Of a stretch of 61,091 bases of DNA, positions 1-8,455 are shown in pieces. The number at the start of each line of letters is the position of its first letter. The first letter of the stretch is position 1. The DNA lies in contig NZ_JAKVRD010000024.1 in assembly GCF_022814865.1 (NCBI RefSeq), positions 1 through 61,091 on the forward strand, written 5' to 3'. The DNA is from Shimia aestuarii (GTDB lineage: Bacteria; Pseudomonadota; Alphaproteobacteria; Rhodobacterales; Rhodobacteraceae). A program made the position numbers and the translations under genes. The notes beneath the pieces are model-generated. The model was given only the letters and a program-made list of their open reading frames with translations, was not told the origin of the DNA and searched no databases.

Positions 1-1
1 A

Positions 2-808
2 TCAGACGCTTGCCCTACCGGATTGGCGCGGCAACAACCGTATGGACACGCTGCGCAATATCGTTGCCGATGGGCGCATTTCGCTTCTTTTCATGGTGCC
101 GGGGTCAAACACCGTTGTGCGCGTGAACCGGCGCACGAAGGCCTGCGCGATATAGCCATCCCGCGCCCCGACAAGACGCAAGACTGCAATCACCTGCGCG
201 TTGGCCGCAAGCGCCGCCTGCGCCGCCAGCGTGATCATCGCCGCCGTGGTCGCCGCGATAAGCACCACCGACAACAAGCCCAACATCCGAAGCCGCCCCG
301 CCGCCTGTTCCAGCGGCTTGCGCCAACGCGTGTGATCATCAAGCACCGCCCCCGGCACCTCCGCCTGAAGCCGCAGGCGCAGCCCGGCGGCGTCATAGCC
401 CTCGTCACTCTCGAGGATCTCGATCAGTTGCGGAATGGGCAAGCTATCGACAGGCAGGTCCGGCCCGAACCACGGCGCGAGCAAAAGCCGCTGTTCCTCT
501 TCCGATAGGGCACGCGCCGAGGCGATACCCGGCGTGGTCTCGAGCACCCGAAGCGCCGCCGTCGTCTGTTGCGCCATCTGCTCCTCGGGCGCGGAAATCC
601 TCAGTGTCGAACTGCGCGCCAGCTCGTCGCCCCAGCGCGCCGCAAGCCGCCCCGACGCCAGTGACAAGGCCAATGCAAAGACCGCAAGAAATGCCATCGC
701 CGCCGCGGCAAAGGCCGTGAGCCGCGCAGTGATCCCGGACGGCGGCACAACCCGGTCGCGCTGTACGTCGCCCGCCACGAAGGCGATGATCTTGGTCACC
801 GCGCTCAC
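2..808 (-). pseudogene. ftsX: Cell-division ABC transporter permease FtsX, 3'-truncated
   Basis: FtsX is the membrane partner of FtsE in the divisome, where the pair activates periplasmic peptidoglycan hydrolases. The GTG start overlaps the ftsE stop as GTGA, so the two are translationally coupled. Residues 31-53 form the first membrane helix, residues 55-170 the periplasmic domain and 172-198 the second helix. The family-like sequence ends at AFVRRF (223-228). The last ~40 codons are antisense of an oxidase-family fragment, ending at a TGA at 2-4. The third and fourth membrane helices of a normal ~300-residue FtsX are therefore missing. As drawn the protein should not be functional, which is odd for a division gene and makes an assembly join at the sequence end plausible. 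Confidence 0.8.
3..130 (+). pseudogene. Fragment of a pyridoxamine 5'-phosphate oxidase-family gene
   Basis: The plus-strand frame from base 3 reads PDWRGNNRMDTLRNI, then DGRISLLFMVPGSNTVVRVN, which is the core of the FMN-binding pyridoxamine-phosphate-oxidase-like family (RGNNR...D.LRNI...LLF..PG...LRVNG). The similarity stops at about base 128. The frame then runs into the antisense of ftsX and ends at a TAG at 153-155. Neither start nor C-terminus of the gene is present. It lies head-on against a truncated ftsX, so the two are joined at one breakpoint. This is either a real rearrangement or a chimeric sequence end. The family call is by motif; the enzyme's substrate cannot be told. Confidence 0.72.
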
Positions 809-1482
809 AGGTCCGCCCCCGCGAGCTGAAGTTTGCGCCCCGCGATCCGAAGAACCCGCGCCTGCACCTTCGACTTGGCGGCGCGGATCAGGTTGAGGTC
901 ATGGGTGGCGATCATGATCGTCTTGCCCATGCGGTTGAGTTCGATCAACAACTGCAAAAGCCGCTGCGACATTTCCCAATCGACATTGCCCGTCGGTTCG
1001 TCGGCAAGAACCACATCCGGCGACATGATAACCGCACGGGCCAGCGCCGCACGCTGCCGTTCCCCGCCTGACAATTCCGGCGGCAAGGCGCTTGCCCGAT
1101 TGCCAAGCCCGACCCAATGCATGAGCTCCTTGAGGTTCGACACGTTCTCAAGTTCGTCGCGCCCCGACACCATGAGCGGCAGCGCCACATTATCGGCAAC
1201 CGGCAGGTGATCGAGAAACTGACAATCCTGGTGCACGACCCCGACACGCCGCCGCGCCAGCGCGTGATCGTCACGATCCATCTCGCGCACGTCCTGATCA
1301 AAAATCCGCACCTGTCCCGCCGTTGGGACAAGCGCGCCATAGCATAGCTTAAGGAAGGTGGTCTTGCCTGAACCGGACGGGCCGGTCAGGAAATGGAACG
1401 AGCCCGGCGACAGCTTGAGAGAGATATCGCTCAGCAATTCTCCCCCGCCATAGCTATAGGCGATATTCTCCAACTCGATCAA
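805..1482 (-). CDS. ftsE: Cell-division ATP-binding protein FtsE
   Basis: This is the cytoplasmic ATPase of the FtsEX complex. From a TTG start it is 225 residues, the normal family length. I chose this start because a GAGGGACGG ribosome-binding site sits directly upstream and the protein then begins with the usual (M)IELENIAYSY. A longer frame runs back to 1656 but would cover the start of the divergent zinc-ribbon gene. Walker A is GPSGSGKTT (34-42), the ABC signature LSGGERQR is at 137-144 and Walker B VVLADEPTG is at 157-165, followed by the switch His in IATHD. It is transcribed before ftsX with a 4-base overlap. Confidence 0.93.
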   Translation of the reverse strand: MIELENIAYSYGGGELLSDISLKLSPGSFHFLTGPSGSGKTTFLKLCYGALVPTAGQVRIFDQDVREMDRDDHALARRRVGVVHQDCQFLDHLPVADNVALPLMVSGRDELENVSNLKELMHWVGLGNRASALPPELSGGERQRAALARAVIMSPDVVLADEPTGNVDWEMSQRLLQLLIELNRMGKTIMIATHDLNLIRAAKSKVQARVLRIAGRKLQLAGADL

Positions 1483-1625
1483 ATTCCGTCCCTCGCTTCT
1501 TTCAACCTGTTGTGCCGCAGCATCGCCATAGTTGCAATCTTTCGCGACGCGGCTTTGCCCTTTCGCTGCGCGGCGTTCCGCCATATGCTGCAGGGAATGT
1601 TGGTTGGGGACACCAGAGAGACAAG

Positions 1626-2741
1626 ATGCGGCTGAGTTGCCCGAATTGCGGCGCACAATATGAGGTGCCTGTCGAGGTCATTCCCGAAAACGGGCGGGAT
1701 GTACAATGTTCGAACTGCGGACACACGTGGTTTCAGGTCCATCCTGACCATGATGCCGAGATGTCCGCCGATCTTGGTGCGTTGGCCCCGGACGAAGGCT
1801 GGACCCCCGACTCGCTGACCGGGCCTGCCACGGAGGACGCAGCACAAGATCCCGAAGACGGCATCGACGAAACCGAGGTCCAGCCGCCCGAAATGGCCTT
1901 CGACGACAGTGCCGAAGACGACATCACAAGCGCCGTGCATAATGTGGTCGGAGGGCAAGGCGACGCCTTTGCGCCTCCTACCGACGAGTCCGCGCCGGAC
2001 GATCTGTCAGAGGACGCAGAACCGGTGCTGGAAGACCGGCTCGAACCTGCGCCCCGCGAACGCTACGCGCCGCCCGCTGGCGAGGGTGACGAAGACGGGC
2101 GATTCCCGGTTTCACCATCGCCGCGCCCGCGCCGCCAGATCGATCCCGAAGTGGTCGACGTGCTGCGCGAAGAAGCCGCGCACGAAGCCCGCCTACGCGC
2201 CAACGACACGGAAAGCGCCCTCGAAACGCAGCCCGATCTCGGTCTGGATTCCGCTGCGGCCACCCCCAAGTCAGACCCGCGCGCCGACGAGGCCCGCGCC
2301 CGCATGCGCCGGATGCGTGGCCAGCCGGACGTGGACGAGAACGACGAGGCCGACTCCGACACCGAAAGCGATCAACACGGCACGCGCCGCGATCTGCTGC
2401 CGGATATCGACGAAATCAACTCGACCCTGCGCTCGACCGACGAGCCGAGCCGCGTAGACAACCCGGTCGTCGCCATGAACACGCGCCGCCGCCGCCGTGT
2501 CGGTTTTCGCCTTGGGTTTGGCTTTACCATGTTGTTCGCGTCATTCGTTCTGTTGGCCTATGTCTACAATAACGAAATCATCGCAGCATGGCCCGCGGGC
2601 GAGCCTTTTGTGACAGCGTTCGTCGACAAGATGAACACGGTCCGCCTTTGGCTCGACGCGCAGATGACCGATGCCATGCTCTGGCTGGATGACAAGGCGG
2701 CCGCTGCCGGCGGCAATCTTGGCGACGATATCAGCCAGTAA
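1626..2741 (+). CDS. Zinc-ribbon (MJ0042-type) single-pass membrane protein
   Basis: The 371-residue protein opens with a zinc ribbon, Cys5-x2-Cys8 and Cys28-x2-Cys31, of the MJ0042/zinc_ribbon_5 type often annotated as a putative zinc-finger protein in alphaproteobacteria. A long acidic, proline-rich and probably disordered region follows (about 45-280), rich in DD/ED clusters. A basic RRRRR stretch then leads into one membrane helix at about 293-315 and a short C-terminal tail of about 55 residues. The start at 1626 fits both the zinc ribbon and an upstream AGAGAGACAAG. It is divergent from ftsE with 143 bases between them. Function is unknown; location beside ftsEX is common in this order, but I infer no division role from that alone. 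Confidence 0.8.
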   Translation: MRLSCPNCGAQYEVPVEVIPENGRDVQCSNCGHTWFQVHPDHDAEMSADLGALAPDEGWTPDSLTGPATEDAAQDPEDGIDETEVQPPEMAFDDSAEDDITSAVHNVVGGQGDAFAPPTDESAPDDLSEDAEPVLEDRLEPAPRERYAPPAGEGDEDGRFPVSPSPRPRRQIDPEVVDVLREEAAHEARLRANDTESALETQPDLGLDSAAATPKSDPRADEARARMRRMRGQPDVDENDEADSDTESDQHGTRRDLLPDIDEINSTLRSTDEPSRVDNPVVAMNTRRRRRVGFRLGFGFTMLFASFVLLAYVYNNEIIAAWPAGEPFVTAFVDKMNTVRLWLDAQMTDAMLWLDDKAAAAGGNLGDDISQ

Positions 2742-2825
2742 TCCCTCCTGCCCCGCGCATTGTGATTGATTGCCTGTGGCGCTGGCTCTATGAGTGGCGC
2801 GGCTTTCGCGGAAAAGGGCGGCGAC

Positions 2826-4091
2826 ATGGATCATTTTCTCTATCGTGACGGACGGCTCTTTGCCGAAGACGTAGCCGTCGAAGACATCGCGGCCGAGGTC
2901 GGCACGCCCTTCTATTGCTATTCGACCGCAACACTCGAACGGCACTTCCGCCTTTTTGACGAGGCCTTGGACGGGATGGACCATCTCGTGTGCTACGCCA
3001 TGAAAGCGGCCTCCAATCAGGCCATCCTCAAGACCCTCGCTGCGCTCGGCGCGGGCATGGATGTGGTCTCGGGCGGCGAATATGCCCGCGCGATCGCCGC
3101 AGGCGTGTCGGGCGACAAGATCGTCTTCTCCGGCGTTGGTAAGACCGACGAGGAAATCCGCGCCGCGCTCACCGGTGGCATTCGACAGTTCAACGTCGAA
3201 TCCGAGCCGGAAATGGAGGTTATCAGCCGCGTTGCGACCGAGCTTGCGACCACCGCGCCGATCACCATCCGCATCAACCCGGACGTCGACGCCAAGACCC
3301 ACGCCAAGATCGCCACGGGCAAGTCCGAAAACAAATTCGGCATCCCGATTTCCCGCGCCCGCGAGGTCTATGCCCGCGCCGCCGAACTGCCGGGTCTGAA
3401 GGTGATCGGGATCGACGTGCATATCGGCTCGCAACTGACCGAGCTGGAGCCCTTCCGTCTCGCCTACGAGAAAGTCGCCGCGCTCACCGAAACGCTGCGC
3501 GCCGATGGGCATGAGATTTCGCGCCTCGATCTCGGGGGTGGGCTGGGGATTCCCTATACCCGCTCCAACGACGCGCCCCCCTTGCCGATCGAATATGGCG
3601 CCCTCATCAAGGAAACGCTCGGCCATCTCGGTTGCGAGATCGAGATCGAACCGGGCCGCCTCATCGCGGGCAATGCCGGGATCATGGTGTCGCGCGTCAT
3701 TTACGTCAAAGAGGGCGAAGACCGCGCCTTCATGATCGTCGATGGTGCGATGAACGATTTGATCCGCCCCGCCATGTACGAGGCGCATCACGATATCGTC
3801 CCCGTGATCGAAGGCGCGCCCGGACTCGAGAAGGCCCGCTACGACATCGTCGGCCCCGTCTGTGAAACTGGCGATACGTTCGCCAAGGCCCGCGACATGG
3901 AGCCCGTGGCAGCCGGCGACCTGATCGCCTTTCGCAGTGCCGGCGCCTATGGCGCAGTGATGGCGAGCGAGTATAATTCCCGCCCGCTGATCCCCGAAGT
4001 CCTTGTGCATGGCGATCAATTCGCGGTTATCCGCCGACGCCCAACCTTGGACGAAATGATAAACCGAGATACCATTCCTGAATGGCTGTGA
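2826..4091 (+). CDS. lysA: Diaminopimelate decarboxylase
   Basis: LysA makes L-lysine from meso-diaminopimelate using PLP. It has 421 residues, full length for the family. The PLP lysine is K60 in CYAMKA, followed by SGGE, the VHIGSQ histidine motif, the glycine-rich phosphate loop LDLGGGLGIPY, EPGR, and the active-site cysteine in GPVCETGD. The start ATG at 2826 has GGGCGGCGAC upstream and begins MDHFLYRDG, as in relatives. An in-frame upstream extension from a TTG (2766) is open but reads like leftover sequence. The next gene starts 33 bases downstream on the same strand. In related genomes lysA commonly follows argH and a small lipoprotein gene; here those two lie on the opposite strand at 6.8-8.4 kb. 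Confidence 0.95.
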   Translation: MDHFLYRDGRLFAEDVAVEDIAAEVGTPFYCYSTATLERHFRLFDEALDGMDHLVCYAMKAASNQAILKTLAALGAGMDVVSGGEYARAIAAGVSGDKIVFSGVGKTDEEIRAALTGGIRQFNVESEPEMEVISRVATELATTAPITIRINPDVDAKTHAKIATGKSENKFGIPISRAREVYARAAELPGLKVIGIDVHIGSQLTELEPFRLAYEKVAALTETLRADGHEISRLDLGGGLGIPYTRSNDAPPLPIEYGALIKETLGHLGCEIEIEPGRLIAGNAGIMVSRVIYVKEGEDRAFMIVDGAMNDLIRPAMYEAHHDIVPVIEGAPGLEKARYDIVGPVCETGDTFAKARDMEPVAAGDLIAFRSAGAYGAVMASEYNSRPLIPEVLVHGDQFAVIRRRPTLDEMINRDTIPEWL

Positions 4092-4124
4092 GGCAATAGA
4101 CCTCGCAGTTCGTCGAGGTAGCCC

Positions 4125-6722
4125 ATGGCCGATCAACGCTCGAATATGCCACAGACCACCGCGCGCCGCGTCGCGCGGGCGCTCTTTGTGACGCGCGCCG
4201 GTCTTCTTGCCGAAACGCTTCTGCGTGGGTTCTGGCCGCTTTGGTCGCTCTTGATCCTCCTGCTCGCAGCCGCCCTGATGGGCCTACACGAACAGCTGTC
4301 TCTCGAACTGATCTGGTCGCTTGGCCTGATCTCTGCAACCGCCGCAATTTGGCTCTTCTGGCATGGGCTACGCCGCTTCCGTTGGCCCCGCCGTGACGAC
4401 GCGATTCGTCGCCTTGATGCGACACTGCCCGCCCGTCCGCTGGCCGCACTGGCCGATACGCCCGCCATTGGCTCTGGCGATACCGGGTCCGAGGCCGTCT
4501 GGGCCGCGCACCGCGCACGCATGACCGCAACCCTCTCAAGCGTCTCCGCTCCCGACCCAGACCTGCGCCTTGCGCGGTTCGATCCCTTCGGTCTGCGCCA
4601 CATTGCGCTTCTGGCGCTGGCGGTGGCGCTTCTGTTCGGCTCGCTCTCGCGTCTCGGCACCGTCGGTGCAGCGGTTGCAGGCCAAGCCCCCGGCAGCACC
4701 GCAACGCTCTCCGGCCCCTCATGGGAAGGTTGGGTCGAGCCGCCGCTCCATACCGGCAAACCGGCGCTCTACCTGCCCGACCTCGAAGCCGGCAGCCTCG
4801 AGATCGTCGAGGGAAGCGAGGTCATTATCCGCCTCTATGGCGAGGTCGGCGCGCTGACGCTCACGGAAACCGTCTCGGCCCGCACCGATGATGTACCAAG
4901 CGCCGCCGCCCCGGAACAAAGCTTCACCATCGCCCGCTCCGGCGCGATCACGATTGATGGCCCCGGCGGGCGCCACTGGGATGTCGCGCTCATTCCCGAT
5001 ACCGCGCCGCGCGTCACGGTCAACGGCGAGGCCACGGTCTCGGCGCGCGGTGAGATGAGCCTGCCCTTTGCCGCCTCGGACGATTTCGCCGTCACCGGCG
5101 GCACCGCCCGCATCGCGCTTGATCTCGCCTCGGTGGATCGACGCTATGGCCTACGCCTCGCACCGGAACCGCGCGATGCGATCGAGATTGCCCTGCCGCT
5201 CCCGATCTCCGGCAGCCGGGCCGACTTCGAAGAAGTCCTGATCGAGGACTTTTCCGAGCACCCCTGGGCGCATCTTCCGGTGACCATCTCCCTCACAGTC
5301 GAGGACGCCACCAGCCAGACCGGCGCGGCCGAACCTCTTTCGATCCCGCTCCCGGCACGGCGTTTCTTTGATCCGCTCGCCGCAGCCGTGATCGAACTGC
5401 GCCGCGACCTGCTCTGGTCGCGGGAAAACGCCCCCCGTATCGCGCAACTCCTGCGCGCCATTTCGCACCGCCCCGGCGAAAGCGTCTTCCAATCCGAGAC
5501 GACCTACCTGCGCATGCGCACCATTCTGCGCCGCCTCGAGAACAGCCTCCCCTACGGTCTCACCGACGCACAGCAGACGGAATATGCCAAGGCACTCTGG
5601 GATCTCGCCATCCTGCTCGAAGAAGGCAATCTCGACGACGCGCTCGCCAAGATGCAGCGCGCCCGCGACCGCCTTGCCGAAGCGATGAAGAACGGCGCCT
5701 CCGATTCGGAAATCGCCCGCCTGATGCAGGAGTTGCGCGAGGCGACACAAGACTACCTGCGCGAACTGGCCCGTCAGCAGAACCAAGAGCGCGAAAACGG
5801 AGACGAGACCGAGCGGCAATTCTCCGAGAACAGCACCACGCTCAACAATGACGACCTGCAGCGCATGATGGACCGTATTCAGGAACTCATGGAGCAGGGC
5901 CGCATGGCCGAAGCCATGCAGGCGCTCCAGGAGTTCCAAGAGATGATGGAGAACATGCGCGTCACGCAGGGCGGCGAGGGCAATGGCGAACAGAACCCCG
6001 GCGACCGCGCCATGCGCGATCTTGCCGATACGCTGCGCAATCAGCAGGGGCTCTCGGACGAGGCCTTCCGCCAGTTGCAAGAGCGCTTCAACCCAGATGC
6101 AAATCGTGGCCAATCCGGCGAAAACACCGGCCGCAACGGCGGCGAAGGCCGTGGGCAGGCGCATGATGGCACGGGCGATGGCGGTGAGGGTCAACAAGGC
6201 CAGGGCCAAAACCCTGGAGAAGGCGCGGAGGAACGCAGCCTCGCCGAACGTCAGCAACAATTGCGCGAACAACTTGATGCCCTGCGCCGCAACATGCCGG
6301 GGCAGAACACCGAGGAAGGTCAGGCCGCAGGCGACGCGCTCGACCGGGCGGGCGACGCGATGGACGGGGCCGAACAGGCCCTGCGCGGTGACGATCTTGC
6401 CGAAGCTATCGACCGACAGGCCGAGGCCATGGATCAGATGCGCGAAGGCATGCGCAACCTTGGCGAGGCGATGGCCCGCAACCAGCAACAGGGGCAAGGC
6501 CAGCAAGGCCAAGACATGCGTGGCGCCGCCCAAGGCACCGATCCGCTTGGCCGTCCGGGCAATGGCGGGCGCCAATCCGGCCCCGGCGAAGACATGTTGC
6601 AGGGCGAAGACGTCTACCGGCAGGCCCGCGATCTTCTCGACGAGATCCGCCGCCGCGCTGGCGAGACAGAGCGCAGCGAGGAAGAACGCAACTACCTGCG
6701 CCGCCTGCTCGACCGTTTCTAA
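4125..6722 (+). CDS. DUF4175/TIGR02302-family large membrane protein
   Basis: An 865-residue protein with two N-terminal membrane helices (about 34-52 and 62-78) and a third near 155-170, then a periplasmic beta-rich part to about residue 420. The C-terminal half is helical and glutamine/glutamate/glycine-rich, with coiled-coil-like stretches (QELREATQDYLRELA, QRMMDRIQELMEQGRMAEA) separated by low-complexity GQ/GN-rich linkers at about 630-700 and 785-830. This architecture matches the TIGR02302 family found downstream of lysA in Rhodobacterales. Its function is not established. The start ATG follows a GAGG site. An inverted repeat lies right after the stop. The base composition of the C-terminal half also produces a long antisense frame, which I regard as spurious. 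Confidence 0.82.
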   Translation: MADQRSNMPQTTARRVARALFVTRAGLLAETLLRGFWPLWSLLILLLAAALMGLHEQLSLELIWSLGLISATAAIWLFWHGLRRFRWPRRDDAIRRLDATLPARPLAALADTPAIGSGDTGSEAVWAAHRARMTATLSSVSAPDPDLRLARFDPFGLRHIALLALAVALLFGSLSRLGTVGAAVAGQAPGSTATLSGPSWEGWVEPPLHTGKPALYLPDLEAGSLEIVEGSEVIIRLYGEVGALTLTETVSARTDDVPSAAAPEQSFTIARSGAITIDGPGGRHWDVALIPDTAPRVTVNGEATVSARGEMSLPFAASDDFAVTGGTARIALDLASVDRRYGLRLAPEPRDAIEIALPLPISGSRADFEEVLIEDFSEHPWAHLPVTISLTVEDATSQTGAAEPLSIPLPARRFFDPLAAAVIELRRDLLWSRENAPRIAQLLRAISHRPGESVFQSETTYLRMRTILRRLENSLPYGLTDAQQTEYAKALWDLAILLEEGNLDDALAKMQRARDRLAEAMKNGASDSEIARLMQELREATQDYLRELARQQNQERENGDETERQFSENSTTLNNDDLQRMMDRIQELMEQGRMAEAMQALQEFQEMMENMRVTQGGEGNGEQNPGDRAMRDLADTLRNQQGLSDEAFRQLQERFNPDANRGQSGENTGRNGGEGRGQAHDGTGDGGEGQQGQGQNPGEGAEERSLAERQQQLREQLDALRRNMPGQNTEEGQAAGDALDRAGDAMDGAEQALRGDDLAEAIDRQAEAMDQMREGMRNLGEAMARNQQQGQGQQGQDMRGAAQGTDPLGRPGNGGRQSGPGEDMLQGEDVYRQARDLLDEIRRRAGETERSEEERNYLRRLLDRF

Positions 6723-6723
6723 T

Positions 6724-6747
6724 CAAAAAGAGCGCCCCAAGGGGCGC
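6724..6747 (-). terminator. Hairpin with T-run, probable terminator
   Basis: GCGCCCC (6732-6738) pairs with GGGGCGC (6741-6747). On the minus strand the hairpin is followed by a TCTTTTTG run, so it would end transcripts of argH and the small lipoprotein. On the plus strand it lies directly after the DUF4175 gene stop, but without a T-run. The two convergent operons may share it. Confidence 0.6.
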
Positions 6748-6769
6748 CCATGTTCTCTCGTCGTTGCGC

Positions 6770-6833
6770 CTGCGGCGCGCCGCCTCGGGTGGCCTCCGGC
6801 GGGAGTATTTCTACAAAGGGGAAGACAGGCGGG
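6770..6833 (-). repeat. 3'-flanking dispersed repeat, copy A
   Basis: Read on the minus strand directly after the lipoprotein stop, the sequence is GTCTTCCCCTTTGTAG, then AAATACTCCC, then short GC-rich inverted repeats (CTCC/GGAG, GCGGCGCGCCGC). The CTTC...AAATACTCC core matches three other copies in the window at 25497, 31980 and 37296. This is the most diverged copy. It lies exactly where the argH and lysA operons converge. Confidence 0.6.
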
Positions 6834-7007
6834 TCAGAGCCCTGTACCAAGCGTGATGGTAAACGGTCCCTTGGTCACATGGGTGGCACCAAAGACGCCG
6901 CCCGTGCCAACACCGATCGTCGTGTGCATGGTCGGGGTTTCCGGCGCGCCATCCACACCACAGCCAGCCAACAAGGCGGCACCGAGAAGGACAACAGCGA
7001 TACGCAT
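6834..7007 (-). CDS. Small lipoprotein, 57 residues
   Basis: A short gene read as MRIAVVLLGAALLAGC followed by GVDGAPETPTM: a signal peptide with lipobox LAGC and a modified cysteine at position 16. The mature part is about 42 residues with a threonine/glycine-rich tail ending ITLGTGL. A GGAGAG ribosome-binding site stands 5 bases before the ATG. It begins 38 bases after argH and is presumably co-transcribed with it. A small lipoprotein between argH and lysA is usual in alphaproteobacteria, where it is sometimes compared with LptM/LppL. Here the assignment to that family is only by position, size and lipobox. Confidence 0.72.
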   Translation of the reverse strand: MRIAVVLLGAALLAGCGVDGAPETPTMHTTIGVGTGGVFGATHVTKGPFTITLGTGL

Positions 7008-7045
7008 GGGATCTCTCCGTTCAGGTTGCCGCCAAGGATAGCGGC

Positions 7046-8434
7046 TCAGAGCGCGTCTTTCCAGCGTGCGATCTGTTCACGCACCCGCACTGGCGAAGTG
7101 CCGCCATAGGACATGCGCGAGGCGACCGAGTTATGCACGCCAAGCACGCAGAACACATCCTCAGTGATGGCACCATGTACCGATTGCATATCATCCAGCG
7201 ACAGGTCCGGCAGATCACAGCCGCGCGCCTCGGCCATGGCGACCAGCGTGCCCGTCACGTGATGCGCATCGCGGAACGGCATGCCCAGCGCCCGCACAAG
7301 CCAATCGGCAAGGTCGGTGGCGGTCGAAAAGCCAGAGCCAGCGGCGGCTTCGAGGCTCTCGCGGTTGGCGCTCATGTCCTTGACCATGCCTTCCATCGCA
7401 GCAAGCGCCAGCATCAGGTTGTCGGCGGCATCAAAGACCTGTTCTTTATCTTCCTGCATGTCCTTGGAATAGGCCAGCGGCAGCCCCTTCATCACCGTCA
7501 TCAGTGCCACGTTCGCCCCGAAAATCCGTCCGATCTTGGCACGGATCAATTCCGCTGCGTCCGGGTTCTTCTTTTGCGGCATGATCGACGAGCCGGTCGA
7601 GAACCGGTCCGAGAGGGTCACGAACCGGAACTGCGCCGAGGACCAGATCACAAGCTCTTCGGCAAAGCGCGACAGGTGCATGGCACAGATCGAGGCCGCG
7701 GCGAGGAATTCCAGCGCGAAATCGCGATCCGACACCGCATCGAGCGAGTTGGCCGCGGGCCGGTCAAAGCCAAGCGCCTCGGCTGTCATGTGACGGTCGA
7801 TGGGGAATGAGGTGCCTGCGAGCGCCGCCGCGCCGAGGGGCGATTCGTTCATCCGGCGGCGCGCATCTTCAAAGCGGGACTTGTCGCGCCCGAACATCTC
7901 GACATAAGCCATCATGTGATGGCCCCATGTCACAGGTTGCGCGGTTTGCAGGTGGGTAAAGCCCGGCATAACCCACTCCGCGCCCGCCTCGGCCTGCGCC
8001 AGAAGCGCACGCATGAGCGCCTCGAGCCCCGAAATCGCGGCGTCGATCTGATCGCGCACCCAGAGTTTGAAATCGGTCGCAACCTGATCGTTGCGGCTCC
8101 GGCCCGTGTGCAGGCGGCCCGCCGGTTCGCCGATGATGTCTTTGAGACGCGCTTCCACGTTCATGTGGATATCCTCGAGCGCGGTGGAAAAGGCGAAAGT
8201 GCCGCCGTCGATCTCTGACAAGACCGTGAGTAGCCCTTCCCGAATGGCGGACACATCGCTATCTGTCAGGATGCCCGTTGCGCCGAGCATCGCCGCATGG
8301 GCCCGCGAGCCGGCAATGTCCTGCGCCGCCATCCGCTGATCGAACCCGATCGAGGCATTGATTGCCTCCATGATCGCGTCCGGCCCGGCGGCAAAGCGGC
8401 CGCCCCACATCTGGTTCGAGGAATCTTTGGTCAT
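7046..8434 (-). CDS. argH: Argininosuccinate lyase
   Basis: ArgH splits argininosuccinate into arginine and fumarate, the last step of arginine synthesis. The protein is 462 residues, normal length. The superfamily signature [12 protein letters not shown] is at 281-292, HTGRSRNDQ at 109-117, and the catalytic His in GFTHLQ at 161. The ATG at 8434 has a good AGGGA site. The divergent tlpA-like gene begins only 21 bases away, and the Shine-Dalgarno sequences of the two genes form one near-palindrome (CCCTTCGGAGGGG). The small lipoprotein gene follows on the same strand. Confidence 0.96.
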   Translation of the reverse strand: MTKDSSNQMWGGRFAAGPDAIMEAINASIGFDQRMAAQDIAGSRAHAAMLGATGILTDSDVSAIREGLLTVLSEIDGGTFAFSTALEDIHMNVEARLKDIIGEPAGRLHTGRSRNDQVATDFKLWVRDQIDAAISGLEALMRALLAQAEAGAEWVMPGFTHLQTAQPVTWGHHMMAYVEMFGRDKSRFEDARRRMNESPLGAAALAGTSFPIDRHMTAEALGFDRPAANSLDAVSDRDFALEFLAAASICAMHLSRFAEELVIWSSAQFRFVTLSDRFSTGSSIMPQKKNPDAAELIRAKIGRIFGANVALMTVMKGLPLAYSKDMQEDKEQVFDAADNLMLALAAMEGMVKDMSANRESLEAAAGSGFSTATDLADWLVRALGMPFRDAHHVTGTLVAMAEARGCDLPDLSLDDMQSVHGAITEDVFCVLGVHNSVASRMSYGGTSPVRVREQIARWKDAL

Positions 8435-8455
8435 GGGTTTCCCTTCGGAGGGGTT

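Noticed and set aside
2766..2825. N-terminal extension of LysA from a TTG, or a tiny lipoprotein upstream of lysA
   Set aside because: The extension is not family-like and the ATG at 2826 has the ribosome-binding site. The LIACGAG sequence suggests a lipobox but there is no room for a signal peptide before it.
5151..6575. Antisense frame of 474 codons within the DUF4175 gene
   Set aside because: It looks hydrophobic (leucine/alanine-rich) only because the sense strand is glutamine/glutamate-rich (CAG/GAG/CGC); no ribosome-binding site.
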